From Pseudomonas frederiksbergensis (GTDB lineage: Bacteria > Pseudomonadota > Gammaproteobacteria > Pseudomonadales > Pseudomonadaceae), in the NCBI RefSeq assembly GCF_017114915.1, contig NZ_JAAUOE010000010.1, positions 106,082 through 170,081 on the forward strand: 64,000 nucleotides of DNA, in the 5' to 3' direction. This document shows positions 1-9,171 of this stretch, one piece after another. A program made the translations under genes and the position numbers. Position 1 is the first letter of the stretch, and each line of letters starts with the position of its first letter. The notes beneath the pieces were generated by a model. That model saw only the letters and a program-made list of their open reading frames with translations, did no database searches and was not told where the DNA came from.

Positions 1-378
1 ACCGCCCTGCCCCGGCAAGCGGCGGAACCTGGCGCTGAGGTCTATCAATTTCTCCCCCACTGCACTGAAAAAACCAATGAGCCGGCCAGTGTCGCTCTAT
101 GGCAACAGGTATTCGAGCGGATGGGGCTCAAGCTTGAGGTATTGGCGAGCGGCTGTTGCGGGATGTCGGGGACCTATGGGCACGAAACTCGGAACGTCCA
201 GACCTCCGCGGTCATCTACGGTCAGTCCTGGCAGCCGCTGGTGGCGAAGTTCGGCGTTACCGGTCGGTTGGTAGCCGATGGTTATTCGTGTCGAAGCCAG
301 GTTAAACGGCTGGACGGCCAGGTTGTGTTGCATCCGCTGCAGGCGCTTCTCGGCCATATGAAAGCGATGGAGGCCTAG
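1..378 (+). CDS. FAD/Fe-S oxidoreductase, C-terminal fragment (YdiJ-like D-2-hydroxyglutarate dehydrogenase)
   Basis: The open frame runs in from the left edge and stops at 376-378, so only about 125 C-terminal residues are visible. The segment carries the cysteine motifs of the CCG/heterodisulfide-reductase type iron-sulfur tail: a PHCTEKTN stretch near residue 20, then GCCGMSGTYGHE about 35 residues later. This layout is typical of the long FAD-binding-oxidase/Fe-S fusion proteins related to YdiJ (D-2-hydroxyglutarate dehydrogenase), in which an FAD domain passes electrons to C-terminal clusters. The FAD part lies outside the window, so the exact substrate cannot be judged. It is followed by rlhA on the same strand after 138 bp. 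Confidence 0.7.
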   Translation, partial: TALPRQAAEPGAEVYQFLPHCTEKTNEPASVALWQQVFERMGLKLEVLASGCCGMSGTYGHETRNVQTSAVIYGQSWQPLVAKFGVTGRLVADGYSCRSQVKRLDGQVVLHPLQALLGHMKAMEA

Positions 379-516
379 CCGCCGAGGCCCCGAGGCCACG
401 GCTTTATCCGGCGGCCCTGCGCGGCAGCGGTCGCCACCGGGCAGCCTACGCGTGCCGGCCGAGCGTTTCGCCGCTACAATGCGCGCCTCGACCGTGACAA
501 GCCCGATTAAAAAAAT

Positions 517-2514
517 ATGTCCTTGCCCAAACATCATCTGGAACTGCTCAGCCCCGCCCGCGATGTGGCCATTGCCCGCGAAGCCATCCTGCACGGCGCC
601 GACGCGGTGTACATCGGCGGCCCGAGCTTCGGCGCCCGCCACAACGCCTGCAACGAGGTGAGCGATATCGCCCAATTGGTGGAGTTCGCCCGTCGCTACC
701 ACGCCCGGGTCTTCACCACTATCAACACGATCCTGCACGACAACGAGCTGGAGCCGGCCCGCAAGCTGATTCATCAGCTGTACGACGCCGGCGTCGACGC
801 GCTGATCGTCCAGGACCTGGGCGTGATGGAGCTGGACATTCCGCCGATCGAGCTGCACGCCAGCACCCAGACCGACATCCGCACCCTGGCGCGGGCGAAG
901 TTCCTCGATCAGGCCGGTTTCTCGCAACTGGTACTGGCCCGCGAGCTGAACCTGCAGGAAATCCGCGCCATCGCCGACGAGACCGACGCGGCCATCGAAT
1001 TCTTCATCCACGGCGCGCTGTGCGTGGCGTTCTCCGGCCAGTGCAACATCTCCCACGCGCAGACCGGCCGCAGCGCCAACCGGGGCGACTGCTCCCAGGC
1101 TTGCCGCCTGCCGTACACCCTCAAGGACGAAAAAGGCGGTGTGATCGCTTACGAAAAACACCTGCTGTCGATGAAGGACAACAACCAGAGCGCCAACATC
1201 CGCGCACTGGTGGAAGCCGGCGTGCGCTCGTTCAAGATCGAGGGACGCTACAAGGACATGGGCTATGTGAAGAACATCACCGCCTTCTATCGCCAGCGCC
1301 TGGATGACGTCCTCGAAGACCGCCCGGACCTGGCCCGCGCTTCCAGCGGCCGCACCGCGCACTTCTTCCTGCCCGATCCGGACAAGACCTTCCACCGCGG
1401 CAGCACCGACTACTTCGTCAGCGAGCGCAAGATCGACATCGGCGCCTTCGATTCGCCGACCTTCACCGGTCTGCCCGTGGGCGTGGTGGAGAAAGTCGGC
1501 AAACGCGACCTGCTGGTGGTCACCCACGAACCGCTGTCCAACGGCGACGGCCTCAATGTGCTGGTCAAGCGCGAAGTGGTGGGCTGGCGCACCAACATTG
1601 CCGAGCCCAAGGGCGAGTTCGAAGAGGACGGCGAAAAACGCTACCGCTACCGCGTCGAGCCCAACGAAATGCCGAAGGGGCTGCACCAGTTGCGGCCGAA
1701 CCACCCGCTGAGCCGCAACCTCGACCACAACTGGCAGCAGGCTCTGCTCAAGACCTCCGCCGAGCGCCGGGTGGGTGTGGCCTGGGTCGCTCGCCTGCGC
1801 GAGGATCGCCTGGAACTGACCGCCACCAGCGAGGAAGGCGTCAGCGTCAGCGTCGCCCTGGACGGTCCATTCGGTCTGGCCAACAAGCCGGAACAGGCCC
1901 TGGAGCAATTGCACGACCTGCTCGGCCAACTGGGCACCACTCAGTACCACGCCACCGCGATCGAACTGGATGCACCCCAGGCGTACTTCATCCCCAACTC
2001 GCAGCTCAAGGCCTTGCGCCGCGAAGTCATCGAAGCGCTGACCACGGCCCGCATCGAAGCCCACCCTCGTGGTGGTCGCAAGGCCGAGACCAATCCGCCA
2101 CCGGTGTACCCGGAGTCGCACCTGTCATTCCTGGCCAACGTCTACAACCAGAAAGCCCGGGACTTCTATCACCGTCACGGGGTCAAGCTGATCGATGCGG
2201 CCTATGAGGCTCACGAGGAAACCGGCGAGGTGCCGGTGATGATCACCAAGCACTGCCTGCGTTTCTCCTTCAACCTCTGCCCCAAGCAGGCCAAAGGCGT
2301 CACCGGCGTGCGCACCAAGGTTGCGCCGATGCAACTGGTGCACGGTGACGAAGTGCTGACGCTGAAGTTCGACTGCAAGCCCTGCGAGATGCACGTGATC
2401 GGCAAGATGAAGGGCCACATCCTTGATCTGCCGCAACCGGGCAGCGTGCAGCCGGTTGTCGGCCACATCAGCCCTGAAGACTTGCTCAAGACCATCCCTC
2501 GCGCGCCCCACTGA
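517..2514 (+). CDS. rlhA: 23S rRNA 5-hydroxycytidine C2501 synthase RlhA (U32 family)
   Basis: The protein has 665 residues, close to the 653 of E. coli RlhA (YdcP). The U32 core starts at the N-terminus (HHLELLSPARD, then GADAVYIGG). A cysteine set near residues 168-195 (CVAFSGQC, then RGDCSQACR) matches the iron-sulfur-binding pattern of U32 hydroxylases. The length, about twice that of UbiU/UbiV, and the C-terminal extension with CPKQAKG and CKPCEMH favour RlhA over TrhP. It modifies C2501 of 23S rRNA; the old 'peptidase U32' label is misleading. The ATG at 517 lacks a strong Shine-Dalgarno sequence. It stands alone between the dehydrogenase end and a bidirectional terminator. Confidence 0.85.
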   Translation: MSLPKHHLELLSPARDVAIAREAILHGADAVYIGGPSFGARHNACNEVSDIAQLVEFARRYHARVFTTINTILHDNELEPARKLIHQLYDAGVDALIVQDLGVMELDIPPIELHASTQTDIRTLARAKFLDQAGFSQLVLARELNLQEIRAIADETDAAIEFFIHGALCVAFSGQCNISHAQTGRSANRGDCSQACRLPYTLKDEKGGVIAYEKHLLSMKDNNQSANIRALVEAGVRSFKIEGRYKDMGYVKNITAFYRQRLDDVLEDRPDLARASSGRTAHFFLPDPDKTFHRGSTDYFVSERKIDIGAFDSPTFTGLPVGVVEKVGKRDLLVVTHEPLSNGDGLNVLVKREVVGWRTNIAEPKGEFEEDGEKRYRYRVEPNEMPKGLHQLRPNHPLSRNLDHNWQQALLKTSAERRVGVAWVARLREDRLELTATSEEGVSVSVALDGPFGLANKPEQALEQLHDLLGQLGTTQYHATAIELDAPQAYFIPNSQLKALRREVIEALTTARIEAHPRGGRKAETNPPPVYPESHLSFLANVYNQKARDFYHRHGVKLIDAAYEAHEETGEVPVMITKHCLRFSFNLCPKQAKGVTGVRTKVAPMQLVHGDEVLTLKFDCKPCEMHVIGKMKGHILDLPQPGSVQPVVGHISPEDLLKTIPRAPH

Positions 2515-2602
2515 GTGACGGGCGAGCGCGCCGCTACGGCGCCGCGTTCGCCAGTCGGCTGAATGTTAAAGGCGTCACTGAAAGGGTATGCAACCGACAC
2601 AA

Positions 2603-2636
2603 AAAAACGCCAGGCCGGATCGGCGTTGGCGTTTTT
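2603..2636. terminator. Bidirectional rho-independent terminator between rlhA and tRNA-Gln
   Basis: AAAAACGCC at 2603-2611 pairs with GGCGTTTTT at 2628-2636. The A-run and T-run make it usable on both strands. It lies between rlhA (plus) and the 3' end of tRNA-Gln (minus), where a shared terminator is expected. Confidence 0.7.
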
Positions 2637-2707
2637 CGTAAAGACAATCATCCTGAACTCATGCAATGCCTGCCGGCGGAGTCATATCTGGATGATTATA
2701 AGGAAAA

Positions 2708-2782
2708 TGGCAGGGGCGGCTGGATTCGAACCAACGCATGGCAGGATCAAAACCTGCTGCCTTACCGCTTGGCGACGCCCCT
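2708..2782 (-). tRNA. tRNA-Gln (anticodon TTG)
   Basis: On the minus strand this 75-nt sequence folds as a cloverleaf. The acceptor AGGGGCG pairs with CGCCCCT next to an encoded CCA end. The D-arm has AAGCGGTAAGG. The anticodon stem GCAGG/CCTGC holds the loop TTTTGAT, with anticodon TTG. The T-arm contains GGTTCGAATCC. It decodes CAA glutamine codons. No integrase or other island marker is seen next to it. Confidence 0.95.
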
Positions 2783-2989
2783 GTATCTGTTGCGACGAGT
2801 GCCTGGCACTCTCTTTCTGATTTTGCAGCTTGCGAGCAATATCGAGCTGCTGCGTCCTTGCACTGCAAGCCCTGTAAGGGCCTCTGCAAGAACGGGCGGA
2901 AATTTATCAGCTTTTGTTTCGTCCGGGAAGCCCAGAACCAAATATTTTTGTTTTAAAACAGACGCTTGCTGTTGATCCTGGAGGGTGCC

Positions 2990-4102
2990 ATGGCAACTGT
3001 TAGCGATACGTTGAAGTTGTTTCTCACCGGCGATGTCATGACCGCCCGCGGCATCGACGCGGTTCTGCCGCATCCTGGCGATCCGCGGCTTTACGAAGAC
3101 TACGTCAAGAAAGCCGGCGATTACGTCCGGCTGGCAGAACGGCTCAATGGCCCGCTTCCCCGCCCGGTCGATTTCGCCTATGTCTGGGGCGTTGCCCTGG
3201 ATGAGTTCGAACGTCGCCAGCCACACGCACGCATCATCAACCTGGAAACAGCGGTGTCGCGCCGTGGGCGTCCGGAGCCAAAGGGCATCAATTACCGCAT
3301 GAACCCGGAGAATTTCCCGGCGATCAGCGCCGCCGGCATCGACTGCTGCGTGCTGTCCAACAACCACGTGCTGGACTGGGGGGTAGCCGGCCTGGCCGAT
3401 ACGCTGGCCACCCTGGCGAGCAACGGCATGCGCAGCGCTGGTGCCGGGCACAACCGGCAAGCTGCCGAGGCGCCCGCCGTGCTGCTACAGCCTGGTGGGC
3501 AGCGCTTGCTGGTGTTTGGCCTCGGTGCACCTGACAGCGGCATTCCACCGGAATGGGCCGCCACGGACAAGCGCGCGGGCGTCGCACGATTGAAAGATCT
3601 GTCGATGCAAAGCCTGCGCCCTGTGGCCGAACGGATTCTCCAGTACAAAAAAACCGGGGATCGGGTGGTCGCCTCCATTCACTGGGGCGGCAACTGGGGA
3701 TTCGAAATCCCGCGCGAGCAAGTCCGGTTCGCCCATGCCTTGATCGACGAGGCCGGCGTTGACGTGGTGCATGGGCATTCCTCGCACCACATCAAAGGCA
3801 TCGAGGTGTACCGCGAACGCCTGATTCTCTATGGCTGCGGTGATCTGCTGAACGATTACGAAGGCATCGAGGGCCACACAACCTATCGCGGCGACCTGGG
3901 GTTTCTGTACTTTGCCTCGCTGGACCCGGGTGGACGCCTGCAGACGCTGGAGCTGACCCCCACTCGCCTGCATCGCTTTCGCCTCTGTCACGCCGAAGGG
4001 GATGACCGCCAATGGCTGCACGATACCCTTTCTCGCGAGTGCGCACGTTTGGGCAGCAGCCTCCAGCCGGGCACGCAAAATGCTTTCGAGTTGCGTTGGT
4101 AG
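2990..4102 (+). CDS. CapA-family (poly-gamma-glutamate synthesis-like) protein
   Basis: The protein has 370 residues from the ATG at 2990, chosen because GGAGG lies at 2980-2984; a TTG eight codons upstream is less likely. The CapA fold of the calcineurin-like phosphoesterase group is recognised by LFLTGDVMTARGID at the N-terminus, INLETAVS near residue 84, LSNNHVLDWG near 120, and a late VVASIHWGGNWGFE ... VDVVHGHSSHHIKG segment. Family members are linked to poly-gamma-glutamate capsules, but no capB/capC partner is present here. It has no clear signal peptide or membrane segment. Substrate unknown. Confidence 0.75.
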   Translation: MATVSDTLKLFLTGDVMTARGIDAVLPHPGDPRLYEDYVKKAGDYVRLAERLNGPLPRPVDFAYVWGVALDEFERRQPHARIINLETAVSRRGRPEPKGINYRMNPENFPAISAAGIDCCVLSNNHVLDWGVAGLADTLATLASNGMRSAGAGHNRQAAEAPAVLLQPGGQRLLVFGLGAPDSGIPPEWAATDKRAGVARLKDLSMQSLRPVAERILQYKKTGDRVVASIHWGGNWGFEIPREQVRFAHALIDEAGVDVVHGHSSHHIKGIEVYRERLILYGCGDLLNDYEGIEGHTTYRGDLGFLYFASLDPGGRLQTLELTPTRLHRFRLCHAEGDDRQWLHDTLSRECARLGSSLQPGTQNAFELRW

Positions 4103-4256
4103 GCTTTTTCGTTTCTGCGTCGCTTTTGCATTTTTGTGCGACAGATCGTACTTCAGGTACTCCCGTACCACTCCATCATGGTGTTAGTTTGCAAAAACTT
4201 CTGTCTCATCGATCAGATATTTTTCACCAACAACCTGCAAAGGAATGCCCCCAGCG

Positions 4257-4498
4257 ATGGACTTTTCACTCAAGCACCTGGCCGCGACAACCCTGATGCT
4301 GGCCAGTCTTTCGTCGTTCACCACCTCAGCGCACGCCAACATCACCCCCGCAACAGAGCCCATGAGCTGCCCAACGGCGTGCAGTTCGGTTTGGCCAGGC
4401 CCGAGCTCAAGTACACCGGCCACAACGACAACGCGTTCAAGACCGTCGACCAGTTCCTGCCGGACCTGCAGATCGTGACCGAGATGATGGCCGCGTAG
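4257..4498 (+). pseudogene. Frame-disrupted small secreted protein remnant
   Basis: An ATG at 4257 with AAAGGA upstream opens a good signal peptide (MDFSLKHLAATTLMLASLSS... ending SAHA). That frame then turns into low-complexity Ser/Thr/Pro residues. From about 4360 a different frame reads as ordinary protein (HELPNGVQFGLARPELKYTG, then NAFKTVDQFLPDLQ) and stops at 4496-4498. The natural reading is one gene of about 80 residues broken by a single frameshift near 4357-4360. I do not recognise the family. The alternative is two unrelated short ORFs. Confidence 0.4.
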
Positions 4499-4673
4499 GG
4501 CAATTGCCGACACTCTGATCCCCCTTTCGGACCCGCCGTTCTGGCGAGTCCATCGTTTTGATCGTCTTGCCATGAGCCGGCGGCTATCGCACAACTGGCC
4601 TATTCTGAATCTGCCGACAAGGCGTCAAACCCTTCCGGCTTACCGGACTCTTTACAGCAATGGAGGCTAGGCG

Positions 4674-6665
4674 ATGAAGGAGCAATCGATTGAGTTCCGC
4701 CCTGGAGATGAGCACTTTGGCAAGGGGCACCTTGGCGAGGGGCACTCTGCGCCCCTCTCCACGACCCATTGCGCCAAATCCTCCACGTCCAATAGCCGCA
4801 TCGAGCTTTACACCCAGGAGCCGATGGTCAATTGGCTAGGCCCGTTTCAGCTCATGCGCACGGGCTTGCAATCGGCCGCAGCCACCACGATGGGGGCCTT
4901 TGCGGACCCACGCGACGTGCTGGCCATGCTCAACCCTCGGGACTCCAACCCCCCCCTCCAGGTAGCTGGCGACGGTGACGTGTGGATCGACTATCTGGCC
5001 GATACCGGCGATGGCTGGGACTCCACCTATTCCATGGCGCTGTGCGTCAGCCAGGATGTCAAGTTGCCGGAGCTCACGCTGCCGCGCGGCGACGTGTTGC
5101 TGCTCGGCGGCGATCAGGTCTATCCCACACCGGCCCAATCCGGTTATCGCACTCACTTCCTGGACCCCTTCCGCGCCGCCTTTCCCGCGCCGGTCCCCAA
5201 GGTTCGCCCCAATGAGCAGGACCAGCCCGTGCCGCAGCCGGGTGCACCGTGGATGGTGGCGACGCCCGGCAACCACGATTGGTATGACGGCCTGCGCGGA
5301 TTCTCCCAACTGTTTTGCGAGCAGAAGCCCATCGGCGGCTGGGAAACCCGCCAGCACACCAGTTACTACGTGCTGCAGTTGCCCAATGGCTGGTGGGTCT
5401 GGGGCCTGGACCTGCAGTTGGAGTCAATGATCGACCGACAACAGAAGCAGTACTTCGAAGAGATGCGCGCCAAGCTGCAGCCAGGCGACCGTGTGATCCT
5501 CTGTACGCCCGAGCCGAGCTGGGTGGACGAAGCCGAACGACTCGCACGCGTGGGGAACAAGACCCTGCCCTCGATCGAGACCCAGACCCTGCGCTTCAGC
5601 AGCCTGCGCGAGATCGAGCAGCTCTTGGGTGACCATCTGGCGGTGGTCCTGGCCGGGGACTCGCACCACTACGCGCGCTACCAGCCAAAAGCCGGCACCC
5701 AGGCGCCGCAACGCATCACCTGCGGAGGCGGTGGCGCCTTCCTGCATGGTACGCATCAGCTTCCAGATCCGCCCAAGCCGATCAACGTCGGCGGAACCCG
5801 GCAGCACTACGAGCTGGCCGCTGCCTACCCGGACAAAAAGACTTCCGAACAGCTGCGTAATCGGGCCTGGCGGCTACCCACCCACAACCTCTCGTTCTGC
5901 GGCATGCTGGCCATCTTGTACCTGCTGTTCGACTGGATGGTGCAAAGCGCCAGCAAGGTGCCCCACCTGGCGCGCGATAACCGCAGCCTGATGGAGGTGT
6001 TGTCTAGTCTCGAAGTGTCTATTCCCAACATCCCCGAGGTTTGGCGACAACTGGTCCTGGTCCTGGCACACAGCCCTTCGTCGGTGATGTTCGCCGTGGC
6101 CATTATGCTGGGCTGCGCCGTGCTCTCAGCCGCCGGGGTCAAGCGCACCCGAAAGCTTGCCTACGGCATCGGCGCCGTTCACGGGCTGCTTCACCTGGGA
6201 CTGGCGATCGGTCTGCTGTGGCTCATGGGCCGTATCAACATCCACTACTTGCAGTTCGAAGTAGAAAATCTGCTTCAGGTCTTGTTGTTCCTCGTTGGGA
6301 CACTGATGCTCGGTGGTATTTTTGGGGGCCTGCTATTCGGTGCGTGGATGGTCATGGCCAACACTTTATGGGGGCTACATAGCGAGGTGGTTTTTTCCTC
6401 GCAACGCATCGCCGACCACAAATGCTTCCTGCGCATGCACTTCAAAGACGACAAACTCACCCTTTACCCGCTCAAGTTGGAGAAGGTCTGCCGGCGCTGG
6501 TCGGTGGCCTCGGGAGTTGCCAAACTGACGAAAATACAGCGCACCTGGAGGTTGCGGGCAACGCCTGAAAGCACTGGCCCGCGCTTCGTGCCCGCCTCGG
6601 GCGAGCTCGAACTGCGGCTGATCGAGCCGCCCATCGAGATTCTGCGTGCAGGAACCACCCCATGA
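4674..6665 (+). CDS. Metallophosphoesterase with C-terminal membrane region
   Basis: The protein has 663 residues; the ATG at 4674 follows GGAGG with good spacing. The calcineurin-type metal site is visible in order: DYLADTGDGWDS near residue 105, LLLGGDQVYP near 143, TPGNHDWYDG near 202, and VVLAGDSHHYARY near 326. The C-terminal 260 residues hold several hydrophobic stretches (near 410, 460, 505 and 540), then a soluble tail. It is therefore probably a membrane-anchored phosphohydrolase. Family assignment is firm, but the substrate cannot be told. It stands apart from its neighbours, with a small peptide gene about 110 bp downstream. Confidence 0.7.
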   Translation: MKEQSIEFRPGDEHFGKGHLGEGHSAPLSTTHCAKSSTSNSRIELYTQEPMVNWLGPFQLMRTGLQSAAATTMGAFADPRDVLAMLNPRDSNPPLQVAGDGDVWIDYLADTGDGWDSTYSMALCVSQDVKLPELTLPRGDVLLLGGDQVYPTPAQSGYRTHFLDPFRAAFPAPVPKVRPNEQDQPVPQPGAPWMVATPGNHDWYDGLRGFSQLFCEQKPIGGWETRQHTSYYVLQLPNGWWVWGLDLQLESMIDRQQKQYFEEMRAKLQPGDRVILCTPEPSWVDEAERLARVGNKTLPSIETQTLRFSSLREIEQLLGDHLAVVLAGDSHHYARYQPKAGTQAPQRITCGGGGAFLHGTHQLPDPPKPINVGGTRQHYELAAAYPDKKTSEQLRNRAWRLPTHNLSFCGMLAILYLLFDWMVQSASKVPHLARDNRSLMEVLSSLEVSIPNIPEVWRQLVLVLAHSPSSVMFAVAIMLGCAVLSAAGVKRTRKLAYGIGAVHGLLHLGLAIGLLWLMGRINIHYLQFEVENLLQVLLFLVGTLMLGGIFGGLLFGAWMVMANTLWGLHSEVVFSSQRIADHKCFLRMHFKDDKLTLYPLKLEKVCRRWSVASGVAKLTKIQRTWRLRATPESTGPRFVPASGELELRLIEPPIEILRAGTTP

Positions 6666-6773
6666 GTTCGAGCCGCCTCCCAGCCGGCTCGAGGAACGGA
6701 ACGACGAGCGATGGTGTCAGGTGTATTAGGCACCGTCGTATCGCAATCCTGTTGAGGCAGAGAGGTGGTTTCC

Positions 6774-6848
6774 ATGAACAATATTATCTACATCGTCGGG
6801 GCAGTTGTGATCGTCCTGGTTATTCTGTCGTTTGTCGGTCTTGCATAG
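6774..6848 (+). CDS. 24-residue hydrophobic membrane peptide
   Basis: A small ORF from ATG 6774 to TAG 6848 encodes 24 residues beginning MNNIIYIVGAVVIVLVILS, essentially one transmembrane helix. A Shine-Dalgarno sequence (AGAGGTGG) lies just upstream. It is independent of the flanking genes and ends shortly before a REP palindrome. Function unknown; the clean RBS plus helix-like composition argue that it is translated. Confidence 0.5.
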   Translation: MNNIIYIVGAVVIVLVILSFVGLA

Positions 6849-6871
6849 CCTTCGCTAATAGACGCAGAACC

Positions 6872-6962
6872 TGTAGGAGCGTGGCTTGCCCGCGAAGAAT
6901 GCACCGCGTTTTTTTCAGGTACTACGCGTCATCGTTCTTCGCGGGCAAGCCTCGCTCCTACA
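6872..6962. repeat. REP palindrome pair (REPIN), TGTAGGAGCGTGGC type
   Basis: TGTAGGAGCGTGGCTTGCCC... at the left end is mirrored by ...GGGCAAGCCTCGCTCCTACA at the right end, with about 35 bp between arms. This is the Pseudomonas REP/REPIN form also found at 15816, 31374, 31587, 36018 and 41094. Its right end supplies the stop codon of the TonB receptor gene. Confidence 0.85.
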
Positions 6963-9084
6963 GCGTGTAAGAAATACCAACCTGAACCGTTCTCGGCTCA
7001 CCGGGGTAGGCATAGACATTGCCGAAAGCGCCTTCTTCATAGTCACGATCGAACAGGTTCTTCACATCGAGATTAAGCCTGACCTTGTCGTTGACCTTGT
7101 AGAAACCAAGCAGGTCGACGACGGTGTAGCTGCCCATCGAAAACGCCGTGTTGGCGGTCTGGCCCGCACGTTCATCGACGTATTTACCCCCCACGCCCAA
7201 GCCCAGCCCTTTGAACGTGCCGTCCTGGAACTCGTAGACGTTGAGCAGGCTGAAGCTGTTCCGCGGAATGTTCATCAGCCGGGCTCCCGACTGGATCACA
7301 TTGTCCTTGGTGACCTCGGCATCGACATAGGCATAGCCGCCAATCACCCGCCATTCCGGGGTCAGATTGCCTGCCACGTTCAGATCAAAGCCACGACTGC
7401 GCACCTCGCCAGCCGCGACACTGAATGTAGAGTCCACCGGGTCAGTGGTGAGGACATTGCGTTTTTCGATCTGGTAGATCGCCGCGTCAACACTCAACTG
7501 GCGATCCAGGGCTTCCCATTTGATACCCATCTCATAAGACTTGCCCTTTTCCGGCTCAAAGCCGCCGCCCTGACGGCTAGCCCCGGTATTGGGCTTGAAA
7601 GAGCGTGCGGCATCGGCATACACCGCCACCGTATCGGTCAGGTCGTAAATCACCCCAAGACGCGGCGTCACCGCGTTGTCGCTCGCGGCCCAGCTTCTGC
7701 CACCCGGTACGAAGGTTTCATAGTCGTGCTCGAAGCGCTCGAAGCGGGCGCCGGCCAAAACCTTCAAACGTTCGGTCAACGCCACCTGATCCTGAACGAA
7801 GGCGGCGTATGTCTTGAGGTTTTCCTTGTCGTTGGTCGGGGTCCGGGTCAGGGCCGGACGAGGTTGGCCATACACCGGATTGAACAGGTCGATCGAATAG
7901 GCGCCGACCGCGCCGCTGGAGCGCTGGATGATGGACTTGTAGTCATAATCCTCGTACTCGACACCGGTCAGCAGCGTGTGATCGAAGCCGCCCGTGGAGA
8001 AATGCCCGGTGAGGTTCAGTTGAGTGTCTTTGTCTGTCCACTCCAACTTGCGGTAGCTGAAGTTACGACCCAGCGTGCGCCCGTCAGCGGCGACACCATT
8101 GGCTTCAACCGCGTTGCCCTGCAAGGTGCCATCGAGCCATTGAAAACCACCACCCAATGTCCAGTTATCGCTCAGCAGGTGCTCGAACCGCAGCTGCGCC
8201 ATGTTGTTGTCGTTGTGTAATTTGCCCGCGTCTTTTTCACCGAAGAAGGTGTCACGAGACGCTGTGCCAATCTGATTCGGATAGCGCGTCACACCGCGAT
8301 CCAGCGGGTGATTGTTGCGCATGAAGTCGCCCTCGAAAATCACTTTGGTGGTGTCGTTGGCCTGCCAGGAAATCACCGGCGCCACACCATAACGTTCGGT
8401 TTCGACATGATCACGGAAGGTGTCCCCGCCCTCGCCCACCACATTCAGGCGATACGCCAGGCGGCCCTCTTCGTCGAGCGGGCCAGAGGCATCCAGCGTG
8501 CCGCGCTTCATGCCCTGGTCATCCAGTTGGCTGCCCAGCGTGACCGTGCGCTCTGCCAGCGGCTGTTTGGAGACAACGTTGAAGGTGCCACCGGGATCGC
8601 CCCGGCCATAGAGCAGGGTCGCCGGGCCGCGCAGCACTTCCAGCCGCTCGATGGTGTTGGCGTCAGGCATGTTCGGATAACCACGGTTGATCGGAAAACC
8701 GTTGCGATAAAACTCTCCGGTGGTGAATCCGCGCACCGTAAAAGTGGTCAGCCCCTGACCACCGAAGTTGTTCGCCCGCCCCACTCCACCGGCGTAGTCA
8801 AGTGCGTCTTGAAGGCGGGTTGCACCGATGTCCTCTACCACGTCCCGGGACACCACGCTGATGGACTGTGGTGTTTCGTGAATCGCCGTGTCGGTTCGCG
8901 TCGCACTGGCCGACCGCGTTGCGTGATACCCCTGCACCGGCCCTTGAGCTGTTTCATAGTCCGTCGTACCGATGATGTCGGTCGCTTGCAACTCCAGACT
9001 GGCCTTTTCCGTAGCGGCTTGCTCAGCCCATGTAAAAGGAGAAAACGCCTGAAGCACACAGAGAGAAAGCAGGGTACGACGCAT
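6958..9084 (-). CDS. TonB-dependent siderophore receptor
   Basis: The protein has 708 residues with a short signal peptide (cleavage near residue 20, FTWA-EQ). There is no N-terminal signalling domain, so it is a simple transporter rather than a FecA/FpvA-type transducer. The plug domain contains TDTAIHETPQSISVVSRDVVED and IERLEVLRGPATLLYGRGDPGGTFNVVSKQP, typical of ferric hydroxamate/siderophore receptors. The 22-strand barrel ends with NLFDRDYEEG ... EPRTVQVGISYTL. Outer-membrane barrels usually finish in Phe; here the last codon (CTG) and TAG stop come from a REP element. A Fur-like site lies upstream at 9172-9190. The specific siderophore cannot be assigned. Confidence 0.88.
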   Translation of the reverse strand: MRRTLLSLCVLQAFSPFTWAEQAATEKASLELQATDIIGTTDYETAQGPVQGYHATRSASATRTDTAIHETPQSISVVSRDVVEDIGATRLQDALDYAGGVGRANNFGGQGLTTFTVRGFTTGEFYRNGFPINRGYPNMPDANTIERLEVLRGPATLLYGRGDPGGTFNVVSKQPLAERTVTLGSQLDDQGMKRGTLDASGPLDEEGRLAYRLNVVGEGGDTFRDHVETERYGVAPVISWQANDTTKVIFEGDFMRNNHPLDRGVTRYPNQIGTASRDTFFGEKDAGKLHNDNNMAQLRFEHLLSDNWTLGGGFQWLDGTLQGNAVEANGVAADGRTLGRNFSYRKLEWTDKDTQLNLTGHFSTGGFDHTLLTGVEYEDYDYKSIIQRSSGAVGAYSIDLFNPVYGQPRPALTRTPTNDKENLKTYAAFVQDQVALTERLKVLAGARFERFEHDYETFVPGGRSWAASDNAVTPRLGVIYDLTDTVAVYADAARSFKPNTGASRQGGGFEPEKGKSYEMGIKWEALDRQLSVDAAIYQIEKRNVLTTDPVDSTFSVAAGEVRSRGFDLNVAGNLTPEWRVIGGYAYVDAEVTKDNVIQSGARLMNIPRNSFSLLNVYEFQDGTFKGLGLGVGGKYVDERAGQTANTAFSMGSYTVVDLLGFYKVNDKVRLNLDVKNLFDRDYEEGAFGNVYAYPGEPRTVQVGISYTL

Positions 9085-9171
9085 TGATGATGAACCTTGG
9101 TGAAGAAGCCAAATGGGACGGCATACGTGCCAACAAATTGCGGCGCATGATACATCACACCATTAGCCTTT

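Noticed and set aside
97..2121. 674-codon open frame on the minus strand opposite rlhA
   Set aside because: It is the antisense shadow of a high-GC gene: low-complexity sequence, no family motif, fully inside rlhA. The same holds for long antisense frames at 6886-8220, 13868-15121, 20738-22321, 22727-24652, 24679-26214 and 44589-46187.
2708..2782. tRNA-Gln as an integration site for a genomic island
   Set aside because: No integrase, no duplicated tRNA 3' end and no mobility gene were seen nearby; the denitrification genes begin 10 kb away.
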